In this document: in pieces, positions 1 to 8,320 of the stretch
How the letters are laid out: each line of letters starts with the position of its first letter
Position numbering within the stretch: position 1 is the stretch's first letter
NCBI RefSeq assembly: GCF_035506375.1
Contig: NZ_DATJPM010000049.1
Location: forward strand, 1-28,983
Reading direction: 5' to 3'
DNA length: 28,983 bases
Origin: Methanocella sp.
GTDB taxonomy: Archaea > Halobacteriota > Methanocellia > Methanocellales > Methanocellaceae
Made by a program: the position numbers and the translations under genes
The notes under the pieces: model-generated
Told to the model about the DNA's origin: nothing
What the model saw: only the letters and a program-made list of their open reading frames with translations
The model's database searches: none

Positions 1-46
1 GATGGTTAGCTGCTCTTTAAGGCACAACGGTGACGGAGGACACTAT

Positions 47-520
47 TTTTCACCACAGAGCTCCAGTAGTTCCGTGTTTGTTTAGTGGTCCTCTGCCCTG
101 TTTTCCACTTTCGTACTGCCCGTCGGTTTTTCAACACGAAAGCACGAAAATTTTTATATCCCACGTAAGGGCACGAAAATCACTAAGTTCCATGCCTGGC
201 GCTTAAAACACGAAACAACCTCTCCAATGGCACGAAAACACTAAAGGATTGAACCACGAGGACGGCATGACCCTTATGCTTTATTTAATATGCTTTCTCT
301 AGTGTTTCAAGTTAATTTAGCGAGGTTCGCGCATTCGGGAGGTTGTTTAGTGTTTTGACGTGAAAGCATCTACTTTAGTGTGGTTCGTGCCCCTTACGTG
401 GGACTAGAAAAGAATTCGTGTTTTCGTGTTGAAAAACCGGACAAATCAGCGAACGACACGAACAAAGGACGAACGACCACATAACAAACACGGAACTACT
501 GGCCTTTGTGGTGAAAAACC
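47..520. repeat. Large nested palindromic intergenic element, copy 1
   Basis: This non-coding stretch is one long imperfect inverted repeat centred near 283. Matching arms, from outside in, are TTTTTCACCACA (from 47) with TGTGGTGAAAAA (near 507-518), CCGTGTTTGTT near 72 with AACAAACACGG near 483, GGTTTTTCAACACGAA at 125 with its complement near 422-437, CCACGTAAGGGCACGAA near 161 with TTCGTGCCCCTTACGTGG near 386-403, and ACAACCTC near 219 with GAGGTTGT near 341. A second copy lies inverted at 26921-27337. The centre of copy 1 (275-294) is the exact reverse complement of 27111-27130. No convincing gene lies inside; the open frames crossing it are translations of the repeat. Bases 1-46 hold nothing I recognise. 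It could be a MITE-like element, a structured RNA or a recombination site. Confidence 0.85.
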
Positions 521-560
521 GGAGGCGTCAACGGCTACAATAACACTACTTATAGTCACT

Positions 561-570
561 TTTTTAATAT
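561..570 (+). promoter_or_regulatory. TATA-like box of the flavodoxin gene
   Basis: An AT-rich TTTTTAATAT box lies about 21-30 bases before the ATG at 591. Archaeal transcription usually starts about 25 bases after the TATA box, so the mRNA would begin at or next to the start codon (leaderless). No Shine-Dalgarno sequence is visible before that ATG, which agrees. Confidence 0.45.
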
Positions 571-590
571 CCAACCGCATTCAATCAATT

Positions 591-1049
591 ATGCCCAGAT
601 TATTGATAGTCTATAACAGCACGACCGGCAACACGAAGGCCATGGCCGAAGCCATCGCCGAGGGCGCCCGGTCCCTGAAGCTGGACACGGACGTCGTGGA
701 CGCGTTCAACGTGACGCCCGATGAAGTCATGGCCGCCGACGCCGTTGGTTTCGGCGTGCCGACGTTTAACTATCACGCGGCCAGGCCTATCCTGAAACTG
801 CTGGACGACCTCGCGGGTAAGGACATTAAAGGCAAGCTCGCAATCGTCTTCGGCTCCTACGGCTGGAGTGGCCAGGGGGCGCCAGTGGTCGCCGAACGCC
901 TGCGCCAGATGGGGTTCAGGGTACTGGACCCGGTCATACGGGTGAAGCTCAAGCCATCGGATAATGAGCTCGAGGGGTGCCAGTTGCTTGGAAAAGACGT
1001 GGCTATGCACCTGAAAAATATCAAAATGACCGAAAATTTAAATGCGTAG
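591..1049 (+). CDS. Flavodoxin family protein
   Basis: This 152-residue protein has the flavodoxin fold signature. An N-terminal beta strand (LLIVYNS) leads into a phosphate-binding loop N-S-T-T-G-N-T-K at residues 9-16 for the FMN phosphate, and a later segment G-V-P-T-F-N-Y fits a flavin-contacting loop. Flavodoxins are soluble FMN electron carriers, and the length is normal for a short-chain or FprA-type flavodoxin domain. An upstream in-frame extension to 426 exists, but it reads through the repeat element, and the ATG at 591 follows a TATA-like box, so I start there. Its stop overlaps a possible ATG of the next gene at 1042. Electron partners cannot be told from context. Confidence 0.85.
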   Translation: MPRLLIVYNSTTGNTKAMAEAIAEGARSLKLDTDVVDAFNVTPDEVMAADAVGFGVPTFNYHAARPILKLLDDLAGKDIKGKLAIVFGSYGWSGQGAPVVAERLRQMGFRVLDPVIRVKLKPSDNELEGCQLLGKDVAMHLKNIKMTENLNA

Positions 1050-1068
1050 GGAAGCTTTTTGCTTCTCT

Positions 1069-1974
1069 ATGCCCGACGAGGTCAAGCGAGACGGCCAATG
1101 GCCGCTGATGGTCGCGCTATTTGCCATTAACGTCTTCTGGGGCGGCTCTTTCGTCGCCAACGCCATCGCCCTCAAGAGCATCGGGCCCATCGAGATCGCC
1201 TCACTGCGCTTCTTTATCGCCACGCCTCTCCTGGCAGCCATCACCTACCTCTGGAAAGGAAAAGAGATCTTCAAGTGCGATATCAAAGACCTGGGCGCTA
1301 TAATCATCATGGCCCTGACGGGCGTCACGCTGCAGTACGTCATCCAGGTCACGGCCCAGGAATATACAACCGCTACGAACGCCTCTTTGCTCATAAATAC
1401 GTCCGTATTTTTCATCATCTTTCTCAGCGCGCTCTTCCTGAATGAAAAGCTCAGCAGGTGGAGGATCGCCGGCTCCGTCATCGGCTTTCTCGGGGTCGCG
1501 GTCCTGGTATCGAAGGGCTCGCTGTCCTTTGACCTGGGCGGCCATGCCCTGGGCGACATCATGATCATCGTCTGCGCACTCCTGTGGTCGGTCTACTCCA
1601 TCTATGGCAAGAAGATCGCATCGAAATACAACCCGCTGACCATCCTCAACCTCATATTCATCATCGGCACGATCTGCCTGGTACCGTTCTACCTTTTAAC
1701 GCCGCATACCGCAGTCACGGACATACCGCTGGATGCCATCGGCGCCATCGTGTTCCTGGCCATCTTCTGCTCCATCATCGCCTATCTGGCATATAATGTA
1801 GCGCTGGAGAGGATGGACGCCTCTCAGGTAGGGGTGTACATTTATTTTGTGCCCCTGTCGACCATCGTCCTGGCCTGGCTCATCCTGGGCGAGACGTTGA
1901 CCCCGGCAACCATTGGCGGAGGGCTGATGGTGCTGCTGGGCATGTATCTGGCGGAATTAAAGGATAAAAATTAA
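1069..1974 (+). CDS. EamA/DMT-family membrane transporter
   Basis: This is a polytopic membrane protein of about 301 residues with roughly ten hydrophobic helices arranged as two EamA repeats. The first repeat opens with the typical N-V-F-W-G-G-S-F segment, and the second begins near L-L-W-S-V-Y-S-I-Y-G. Drug/metabolite transporter superfamily members export amino acids, metabolites or drugs; the substrate here is unknown. An earlier ATG at 1042 overlaps the flavodoxin stop, but the ATG at 1069 begins a more typical soluble N-terminus (M-P-D-E-V-K-R). The gene probably follows flavodoxin in one transcript. It ends tail to tail with the MutS-like gene, with a four-base overlap. Confidence 0.85.
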   Translation: MPDEVKRDGQWPLMVALFAINVFWGGSFVANAIALKSIGPIEIASLRFFIATPLLAAITYLWKGKEIFKCDIKDLGAIIIMALTGVTLQYVIQVTAQEYTTATNASLLINTSVFFIIFLSALFLNEKLSRWRIAGSVIGFLGVAVLVSKGSLSFDLGGHALGDIMIIVCALLWSVYSIYGKKIASKYNPLTILNLIFIIGTICLVPFYLLTPHTAVTDIPLDAIGAIVFLAIFCSIIAYLAYNVALERMDASQVGVYIYFVPLSTIVLAWLILGETLTPATIGGGLMVLLGMYLAELKDKN

Positions 1975-4100
1975 TTCTTCGATTTGAACTTTGCCAGCAG
2001 ATTTTGGTAAAATTCCCTTTTATCGCCGTCCGACGACCGCGTGAGCCGCTCGACGATGAGCTCCGGCGTGCTCTTCGCTAAATAATTGTACCGGGGCGTC
2101 CTGTCCACGATCAGATTGAGATTAGCATCGAGCCCCTTGGCCTCGATGCCGTCGACGCGGATGCTGTACTTCGTGTTCTCCCGGATCTGCTCGGCCAGGT
2201 GGCTCACGAAGACGGCGATGCTCCCGTCATTATCGTATAGCGTTTCCAGGATGCCGGCGATGATCTTGGCCGATGCGCCGGGCTCGGTGATCGACTCGAG
2301 CTCGTCGACGAGCACGACCTTGCTGTTCTTGCTTACGACACGTGAGAAGCCCTTGATGGTGGTCTCGAAAGCGCCGGCCGTCAGCGTGCCCTTCGACTTG
2401 CTGAAGTATAGCAGCTCGTCCACGAGGCCGATCTCGGCCGATTCGGCGGGCACCGGGAAGCCCATCTGGCCCAGGATCACGACCTGCGCCAGCAGGTCCA
2501 GCATCGTGGTCTTGCCTCCCGAGTTAACGCCGCTAAGGATTACGACACGCTCGCCTTTTGTATCTTTTACCTTCACGCCCACGGCATAGCTAACGGGCTC
2601 CACCTTCTGGGTATGGCCCCGAAGGAATATGTTATAGCCGTCGGTGACCCTGATGCCGGCGTGCCCATTGACGGCCGGCAGCTTAAGGCGATAGTCGAGG
2701 GCGAAGAGCCCGATGGCAAAGTACGTGTCGAACTCCAGCGTGTCCCGGACCATATCCTTGCATACGGCTTCGAACTTCGAGAGGCGCTTTGCGCTGTTCC
2801 TCTTGATATCCAGGCTGCGTTTGACGAGCTGGCGATTGATGGCGTTCTTGAAGCCGTCCACGGCCCGGTAGTTAAGTTCGATAGGGTAGACGATCTCGTC
2901 GCAGAACATGAGGTCGACGTACTGCATCTCGAAAGGCTTCAGCGCCAGCTGTTCACGGATGAAAGTTTTAGCCTCTCCGACGACTTCGGCATAGGCTTTG
3001 GCGACCTCCTTTTCCAGCATGCCCTTCAGGCCCGCCTCGCCTTTCTCGCCGAACATGCCCAGGAGCTGCGAGCCCTTGAGCGTGACCGTATTGTTCTCCA
3101 TGCGGTCGTGCAGGTCGGCGTTAGCCTTCTTCAGGGATGCCTTCAGGGCCTCGTTGTAGCGGGCCAGGACATTCTTCAGGCGGTCGATCTCCGGGTCGAC
3201 GCCCAGCTCCAGCTCGCCCTCCGGCGTGATACGGCCCATCTCCTGCGACAGCTCGAGCATCATTGCGTCGTTCAGGCTGGAACAGATAATCATGTCGGAT
3301 TTTGAGCGTATGATCTTAATGGCCTCGACGGATGCCTCGATGGGCTCCTTGTTCGCCGCGAAGAAAGAGATAACGACCTCGGGCACCAGCCACCACGCTT
3401 CACCCGCGCCTTCCATGAAATCGACGCTCATATCCTCCGGGAAATCAGACCCCGCGAACTTACTGCCCAGGACCAGCGACTGCGAATAGCCCTTTGCGAT
3501 GTCGACCAGCTCGCCCATGTTCTCCACGCAGTAGACGTCCAGGTAGCGGTCGATGTGCTCGCCGAGCAGCCGCTCATAGTCCTTCTTATTATCCGTAAAG
3601 ATGGCCCTGTCTCTTGATTTTGCCACTTTTGACGGCTCCTTCAGGTACCTGACTTTTTTTAAGGCGGCGCTTAACAGGGCATCGTCGCCCAGCTTTTTTG
3701 CCAGGTCGATATAGACGTTTAATTCAGACTGGACTGCCCTGATCCGGTCAGCCTTATTCGAAGGATAGGGAATGAAAGTGCTCAATTTTGCGCGAGAATA
3801 GGAAGTATGCGCGTAGGAGCGCATCAGGCCAACGATCTTATCGTAAACGTTAAAGGCCTCGGGCGTCTGCAGAAAATCTTCGATAGAGGCGCCATCCTCC
3901 TGCGCGATCACCTCGTGAATGAGCGAGACGGCGTACTTTTCGCTTATCCCGGGAACGCCGGACAGGCTGGCGACGTCATGCTTACGCAGCACTTCCAGGG
4001 CAGCGCGCTCGGAGCCAAAATGGTCAATAAGCTTATTAGAGATCTTTTCGCCTATGCCAGGCAGCTCGATGAGGCCGTTCACGTGCAACAAATGTGCCAT
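1971..4100 (-). CDS. MutS-family ATPase with N-terminal helix-hairpin-helix region
   Basis: This 709-residue protein carries two short helix-hairpin-helix-like segments at its start (I-E-L-P-G-I-G-E-K-I and L-S-G-V-P-G-I-S-E-K, residues about 11-56). A long helical core follows, and then a MutS-type ABC ATPase with Walker A G-V-N-S-G-G-K-T-T (about 524-532) and Walker B V-V-L-V-D-E-L-E (about 594-601). The arrangement differs from MutS1, since no mismatch-reading F-x-E motif is evident, and no Smr domain of MutS2 is visible at the C-terminus. It resembles the archaeal MutS-like proteins grouped with COG1193. A role in DNA repair or recombination-intermediate binding is inferred from family. 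It is divergent from the ABC exporter and shares an intergenic TATA region with it. Confidence 0.85.
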   Translation of the reverse strand: MAHLLHVNGLIELPGIGEKISNKLIDHFGSERAALEVLRKHDVASLSGVPGISEKYAVSLIHEVIAQEDGASIEDFLQTPEAFNVYDKIVGLMRSYAHTSYSRAKLSTFIPYPSNKADRIRAVQSELNVYIDLAKKLGDDALLSAALKKVRYLKEPSKVAKSRDRAIFTDNKKDYERLLGEHIDRYLDVYCVENMGELVDIAKGYSQSLVLGSKFAGSDFPEDMSVDFMEGAGEAWWLVPEVVISFFAANKEPIEASVEAIKIIRSKSDMIICSSLNDAMMLELSQEMGRITPEGELELGVDPEIDRLKNVLARYNEALKASLKKANADLHDRMENNTVTLKGSQLLGMFGEKGEAGLKGMLEKEVAKAYAEVVGEAKTFIREQLALKPFEMQYVDLMFCDEIVYPIELNYRAVDGFKNAINRQLVKRSLDIKRNSAKRLSKFEAVCKDMVRDTLEFDTYFAIGLFALDYRLKLPAVNGHAGIRVTDGYNIFLRGHTQKVEPVSYAVGVKVKDTKGERVVILSGVNSGGKTTMLDLLAQVVILGQMGFPVPAESAEIGLVDELLYFSKSKGTLTAGAFETTIKGFSRVVSKNSKVVLVDELESITEPGASAKIIAGILETLYDNDGSIAVFVSHLAEQIRENTKYSIRVDGIEAKGLDANLNLIVDRTPRYNYLAKSTPELIVERLTRSSDGDKREFYQNLLAKFKSKN

Positions 4101-4146
4101 TCACATATTAATACTTGAGCAAGCATGGCGAAAGTAATAGTGCAAG

Positions 4147-4157
4147 CGCATATATAC
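4147..4157. promoter_or_regulatory. Near-symmetric TATA box between divergent genes
   Basis: The sequence GCGCATATATAC lies between the MutS-like gene (start 4100, minus) and the ABC exporter (start 4200, plus). Its core is nearly symmetric and could serve TBP in either direction. It predicts a plus-strand start near 4180 and a minus-strand start near 4120, giving leaders of roughly 20 bases on both sides. A second AT-rich stretch, TATTAATA, lies closer to the MutS-like gene and could also serve it. Confidence 0.4.
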
Positions 4158-4199
4158 AGAAAAGATTTAAAAAAGGTATGTTATCAATGTCTTACCAAA

Positions 4200-6098
4200 A
4201 TGACCGTAGTGTCCGACAAAATTAATAATTTCATCAGTGCCGTGAAGGCAGTGCTAAGCGTGCCAAAGCCGGCGGCGTCAAAGTTCAAGTTCAAGGACCT
4301 TGCTTTCTTCTTTCAGTTCGTGAAGCCGGTATGGAAGATCGGGGCGCTCAGCGTGCTCCTTGTCATGATGACGACGGCCATCAGCGCGCTCCTGCCCATG
4401 TCCAGCAAGATATTCATCGACTTCGTCATACAGAAGACGGGCTATGCAGGCGTCGATAGCTTTCTGGGGATGCTCGGGCTGGGAGCGTATGCCGCGACGG
4501 TTAACGGGCACCTGAGCTCAATAAACTTTTTAATATTGCTTATGATAGCCCTCGGCATCGCCAGCGTCATCCTTAACATACTGGAGAGCTATTTTTCCGC
4601 CATCTACCAGCAGCAGATGACCTTCAACGTCCAGACAAGCCTTTTCGACCACGTCCTCCGCTTTCCCATGATATTTATCAAGAGCAGGCAGACGGGGTAC
4701 CTCATGTCCCGGGTCTCGGACGACGTGGGCATGATGCAGTACCTGTTCTCGGACGCGGTCACCACCATCATATCCAACATTTTCTACCTGATCTTCGGCG
4801 TCGCGATCCTCGTTTCCATGAACGCCCGCCTGGCGTTGATCATTGCCTGCGTCATACCCGTCTACCTGGCCATCCGGTACCTGTTCTCGGACCGTATAAG
4901 GGCGCTGAGCCGCAAGGAGAGGGAGTACAACTCGGAAGTGTCCCGGGACATGCAGGAGGCCATCTCGGGAGTCGAAGTGGTCAAGTCCTACGCCATGGAG
5001 AAAAAAGAGGTCGGCAAGATCGCCTCGGAGCTCAAGAACGTCATCCGGACGCGGATCGCCCGCTCCGTGATCATGTCCTTCGCCAGCTCGTTCATGAGCG
5101 GGACCATGTTCGCGCTCACCGTGGTCATCATGTTCTTCGGCGCCTTCGACATCCAGAGCGGCCGCATGACCATAGGCGATTACGTCGCCTTCATCACGTA
5201 CATCATGTTCATATCGAACGCGGTCAACATGCTTTACCGCACATACCTGACCTTCCAGCCGGCGTTCGCCTCCATGGACCGGCTGAAGGAAATGTTCGAC
5301 ATCGCCCCCGAGTTCGAGTGGGACGAAAAGACGAAGAAGAAGCTGGACCACGTGAAAGGTAACGTTAAGTTCGATAACGTGTCCTTTTCGTATGAAAGCG
5401 AGCCGACCCTGAAAAACATCAGCTTCGAGGTCAGGCCCGGCGAGACCGTCGCGCTCGTCGGCCACAGCGGCGCGGGCAAGACCACGCTGGTCAGCCTGTT
5501 GCTGAAATTATACGTCCCGCAGTCCGGTAAAATTACGCTGGACGGCGTCGATCTGAACGAGCTGGACCACTCCTGGCTGCGCCAGCAGATCAGCGTCGTC
5601 TCCCAGGATATTTTCCTCTTCAACGATACCATTGAGAACAACATCAAGTATGGCAGGCCCGAGGCCTCCCGGGAAGACGTCGTCCGCGTGGCCAGAAAGG
5701 CGCGCATCCACGAGTTCATCGAAAGCCTGCCCGAAGGCTACGACACGCTCATCGGCGAGAGGGGCACGAAGCTCTCGGTCGGCCAGAGGCAGCGCATATC
5801 CATCGCCAGAGCCTTCCTCAAGGACACGCCGCTGATCATTTTAGACGAGCCGACATCGGCCATCGACCCCGAAACCGAGCTACACCTGAAGGAGTCCCTG
5901 GACGAGCTCATGAAAGGCCGGACGACGTTCATCATCTCCCACCGCATGTCGCTTACGGACATCGCCAACTTCATCGTCGTGATCGAAGGCGGGCAGATCG
6001 TCGAGAGGGGCACGCAGAAGGAGCTCGAGCAAAAAGAGGGCCTGTATAACAGGCTGAGGTCGCTCGACCAGACCCACGGGAGCCCTGAGCTCCTCTGA
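4200..6098 (+). CDS. ABC transporter, fused permease-ATPase (MsbA/multidrug exporter type)
   Basis: This 632-residue half-transporter has an N-terminal transmembrane domain with about six helices (residues about 40-340), followed by a nucleotide-binding domain. The ATPase shows Walker A G-H-S-G-A-G-K-T-T (about 421-429), the signature L-S-V-G-Q-R-Q-R (about 525), Walker B L-I-I-L-D-E-P (about 545) and the H-loop S-H-R (about 580). Family members act as homodimers exporting lipids, drugs or peptides; the substrate here is unknown. An in-frame upstream ATG at 4125 lies before the TATA box, so I prefer 4200. A strong hairpin overlaps the stop codon. Confidence 0.9.
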   Translation: MTVVSDKINNFISAVKAVLSVPKPAASKFKFKDLAFFFQFVKPVWKIGALSVLLVMMTTAISALLPMSSKIFIDFVIQKTGYAGVDSFLGMLGLGAYAATVNGHLSSINFLILLMIALGIASVILNILESYFSAIYQQQMTFNVQTSLFDHVLRFPMIFIKSRQTGYLMSRVSDDVGMMQYLFSDAVTTIISNIFYLIFGVAILVSMNARLALIIACVIPVYLAIRYLFSDRIRALSRKEREYNSEVSRDMQEAISGVEVVKSYAMEKKEVGKIASELKNVIRTRIARSVIMSFASSFMSGTMFALTVVIMFFGAFDIQSGRMTIGDYVAFITYIMFISNAVNMLYRTYLTFQPAFASMDRLKEMFDIAPEFEWDEKTKKKLDHVKGNVKFDNVSFSYESEPTLKNISFEVRPGETVALVGHSGAGKTTLVSLLLKLYVPQSGKITLDGVDLNELDHSWLRQQISVVSQDIFLFNDTIENNIKYGRPEASREDVVRVARKARIHEFIESLPEGYDTLIGERGTKLSVGQRQRISIARAFLKDTPLIILDEPTSAIDPETELHLKESLDELMKGRTTFIISHRMSLTDIANFIVVIEGGQIVERGTQKELEQKEGLYNRLRSLDQTHGSPELL

Positions 6099-6120
6099 TC
6101 GAGGGGCAGGGCCCTCGGTC
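6097..6120 (+). terminator. Hairpin at the end of the ABC exporter gene
   Basis: GATCGAGGG at 6097-6105 can pair with CCCTCGGTC at 6112-6120 (nine pairs, one of them T-G) around a six-base loop. The 5' arm includes part of the stop codon. No T-run follows directly, so it may act in mRNA 3'-end stability rather than as a classic terminator. Confidence 0.45.
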
Positions 6121-6154
6121 AACCGGTTATCATGTTGGCAGGTAATATAACCTA

Positions 6155-6167
6155 AAGTATATTTATT
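6155..6167 (+). promoter_or_regulatory. TATA-like box before the sensor kinase
   Basis: AAGTATATTTATT lies 51-63 bases upstream of the kinase ATG at 6218. It would place transcription start near 6190 and leave a leader of about 28 bases. The gene therefore probably has its own promoter, separate from the exporter. Confidence 0.4.
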
Positions 6168-6217
6168 ATCAGAAAATACCTAACGGTGCGGTTTGAAACA
6201 AGCTCAGGGTAATAACA

Positions 6218-8287
6218 ATGGATACCGAACGGGAATCTGGCATTGATATCATTGGCGAGTTACCGTGGGGAACTCATTTTTGTGTATTCTATAAGACCAA
6301 GGAAGACCTGGCCGATATCCTGGTATCCTACTTAGAGGCGGGTCTCAGGAATAACGAATTTTGCATGTGCGTTGCCTCGGAGCCGTTAAACGCTGGCGAG
6401 ATCGAGGCCCGAATGGCCAAAGCAATACCGGACTTTGACGTATACCTGAAGAAGGGGCAGATCGAGATCATACCATACACGGAATGGTATGTCATCGACG
6501 GTAAATTCGATGCTGAGCGCATACTGAACGGCTGGGTGGATAAGCTGCAAAAAGCCATGGCCCGGGGCTTCAGCGGACTCAGGCTGTCGGGGAACACGTT
6601 CTGGCTGGAAAAAGCAGGCTGGAATGGTTTCCAGAGCTATGAGCGGCAGGTCGACGATCTGATCGGTAACTATCCGATGATCGCCCTCTGCACCTACTCG
6701 CTGGATATGTGCGACGCCAACGACATCCTCGACGTGGCCAGCACGCACCGGTTCGCGCTTGCGAAGCGCGAGAATACGTGGAAGGTCATCGAGAGCCTGG
6801 AGCAAAAGAAGGTCCGGAAAGCTTTGGAGGAGTGCGATATCCGGTTCCGGTCGCTGATCCAGAACTCGTCGGACATTATCCGCATACTGGATAGGGAGGG
6901 GCGCATTATTTTTGACTCTCCATCCTCCGAGAAGATACTGGGCTATGCGCCCGGCCATATGTTAGGGAGGTCGCCGCTCGAGATCGTGCATCCCGACGAC
7001 CGCGATCGTGTAAGGAACGATCTGGAACAGATTTTAAAAAATCGCAATCCCGGTATTCCCACGGAGTTCCGTATCCTCAAGGCCGACGGCGAATACCTGG
7101 ACGTGGAATCGACGGGCGTCAGCATGTTCGGAGTACCGGGCGTGGATGGCATCGTCATCACGACACGGCCGATCACGGAACGCAAGCGTTCCGAGGAGCA
7201 GCTTCGCATGCTATCCCGGGCGGTCGAGGATAGCCCGGCGACGGTCGTGGTCACCGACATTCACGGCAACATCGAGTACGTGAACCCGAAGTTCACTCGG
7301 CTCACGGGCTATACGTTCGACGAGGTGAGGGGTAGCAATCCCCGCATATTAAAATCCGGTAAGACGCCCCGGGAGGTATACGAACAGCTATGGAAGACGA
7401 TCCTGGCAGGTAACGAATGGCGCGGCGAATTCCTGAATAAGAAGAAGAACGGCGGGCTATACTATGAGTCGGCCGTCATTTCGCCCATCCGGGACGATAA
7501 AGGCAATATCGTCCGCTTCGTTGCGGTCAAGGAGGATATCACCGAGCGCAAGCGGATGGAAGATGAGCTGAGGGAAGCGAAGGAGCGGGCGGAGCTCTAC
7601 CTGGACCTGATGAGCCACGACATCAACAATATTAACCAGATCGCCATGGGCTACCTCGAGATTGCGAACGAGACCCTGGCCCTCGACGTAGAGGAAAAAG
7701 AGCTCGTGTCGAAGCCGCTGGAAGCCTTGAATAACAGCACGGCGCTCATCGCGAACGTGCGAAAGCTCCAGAATATCATGGAGGGCAGATACAAGTCTGA
7801 TATCATCGACTTGAAGGACCTCATGGCCGGCATGAAGGAGAATCACTGGGTCTCGAACGGCAGGAGAGTATCCATTCATTTAGAGGCGGATGACGATTGC
7901 CACGTCATGGCGAACGGCCTCATCCACGATATTTTTTCCAACCTGATCGGTAATGCCATCAAGCACTCCCCGGACGACAGGCCCCTGGATATAAACATTA
8001 AGCTGGATAGGCTCAATGACAGCGGTGCCGACTATTGTAGAGTGGCCGTCGAGGACAACGGGCCGGGAATCCCCGATAGCCTGAAAGGCAGGCTGTTTAA
8101 CCGGTTCGCGAGGGGCGACTCGAAAGCCCAGGGCAAGGGCCTGGGCCTCTATATCGTCCGGTCGCTGATCGAGGACTATCACGGCCAGGTCTGGATCGAG
8201 GACCGGGTGCCGGGCGACCATACACAGGGCGCCAGGTTCGTGGTCATGCTGCCAGCGGTCGCCACGACCGTGCCAGAGATCAGATGA
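6218..8287 (+). CDS. MEDS-PAS-PAS sensor histidine kinase
   Basis: This 689-residue protein has no transmembrane helix and so should be cytosolic. Residues about 12-185 match the MEDS (methanogen/methylotroph DcmR sensory) domain, with H-F-C-V-F-Y near the start and a late L-C-T-Y segment. Two PAS domains follow (about 210-330 and 335-450), each ending in an R-K-R-S/M-type junction. The phosphorylated histidine is H467 in the L-M-S-H-D-I-N-N box. The ATPase domain shows an N-box (N-L-I-G-N-A-I-K-H), D-N-G-P-G-I-P and G-K-G-L-G-L. The kinase likely senses a small ligand or redox state and signals to a response regulator. No regulator is adjacent; the receiver-only protein at 27435 is a distant candidate. 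Confidence 0.92.
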   Translation: MDTERESGIDIIGELPWGTHFCVFYKTKEDLADILVSYLEAGLRNNEFCMCVASEPLNAGEIEARMAKAIPDFDVYLKKGQIEIIPYTEWYVIDGKFDAERILNGWVDKLQKAMARGFSGLRLSGNTFWLEKAGWNGFQSYERQVDDLIGNYPMIALCTYSLDMCDANDILDVASTHRFALAKRENTWKVIESLEQKKVRKALEECDIRFRSLIQNSSDIIRILDREGRIIFDSPSSEKILGYAPGHMLGRSPLEIVHPDDRDRVRNDLEQILKNRNPGIPTEFRILKADGEYLDVESTGVSMFGVPGVDGIVITTRPITERKRSEEQLRMLSRAVEDSPATVVVTDIHGNIEYVNPKFTRLTGYTFDEVRGSNPRILKSGKTPREVYEQLWKTILAGNEWRGEFLNKKKNGGLYYESAVISPIRDDKGNIVRFVAVKEDITERKRMEDELREAKERAELYLDLMSHDINNINQIAMGYLEIANETLALDVEEKELVSKPLEALNNSTALIANVRKLQNIMEGRYKSDIIDLKDLMAGMKENHWVSNGRRVSIHLEADDDCHVMANGLIHDIFSNLIGNAIKHSPDDRPLDINIKLDRLNDSGADYCRVAVEDNGPGIPDSLKGRLFNRFARGDSKAQGKGLGLYIVRSLIEDYHGQVWIEDRVPGDHTQGARFVVMLPAVATTVPEIR

Positions 8288-8320
8288 GAAAAGGCCTGTC
8301 GCTTTAACGCTCGATGGGAC

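Noticed and set aside
426..590. In-frame N-terminal extension of the flavodoxin gene
   Set aside because: It translates the repeat element (L-K-N-R-T-N-Q-R-T-T, also produced by copy 2 at 26921-27337) and precedes the TATA-like box; flavodoxins start at the beta strand after 591.
2613..3305. 230-codon plus-strand open frame
   Set aside because: It is antisense to the MutS-like gene and has no recognisable domain.
4530..5465. 311-codon minus-strand open frame rich in D, H and E
   Set aside because: It is antisense to the ABC exporter, with composition typical of a shadow frame.
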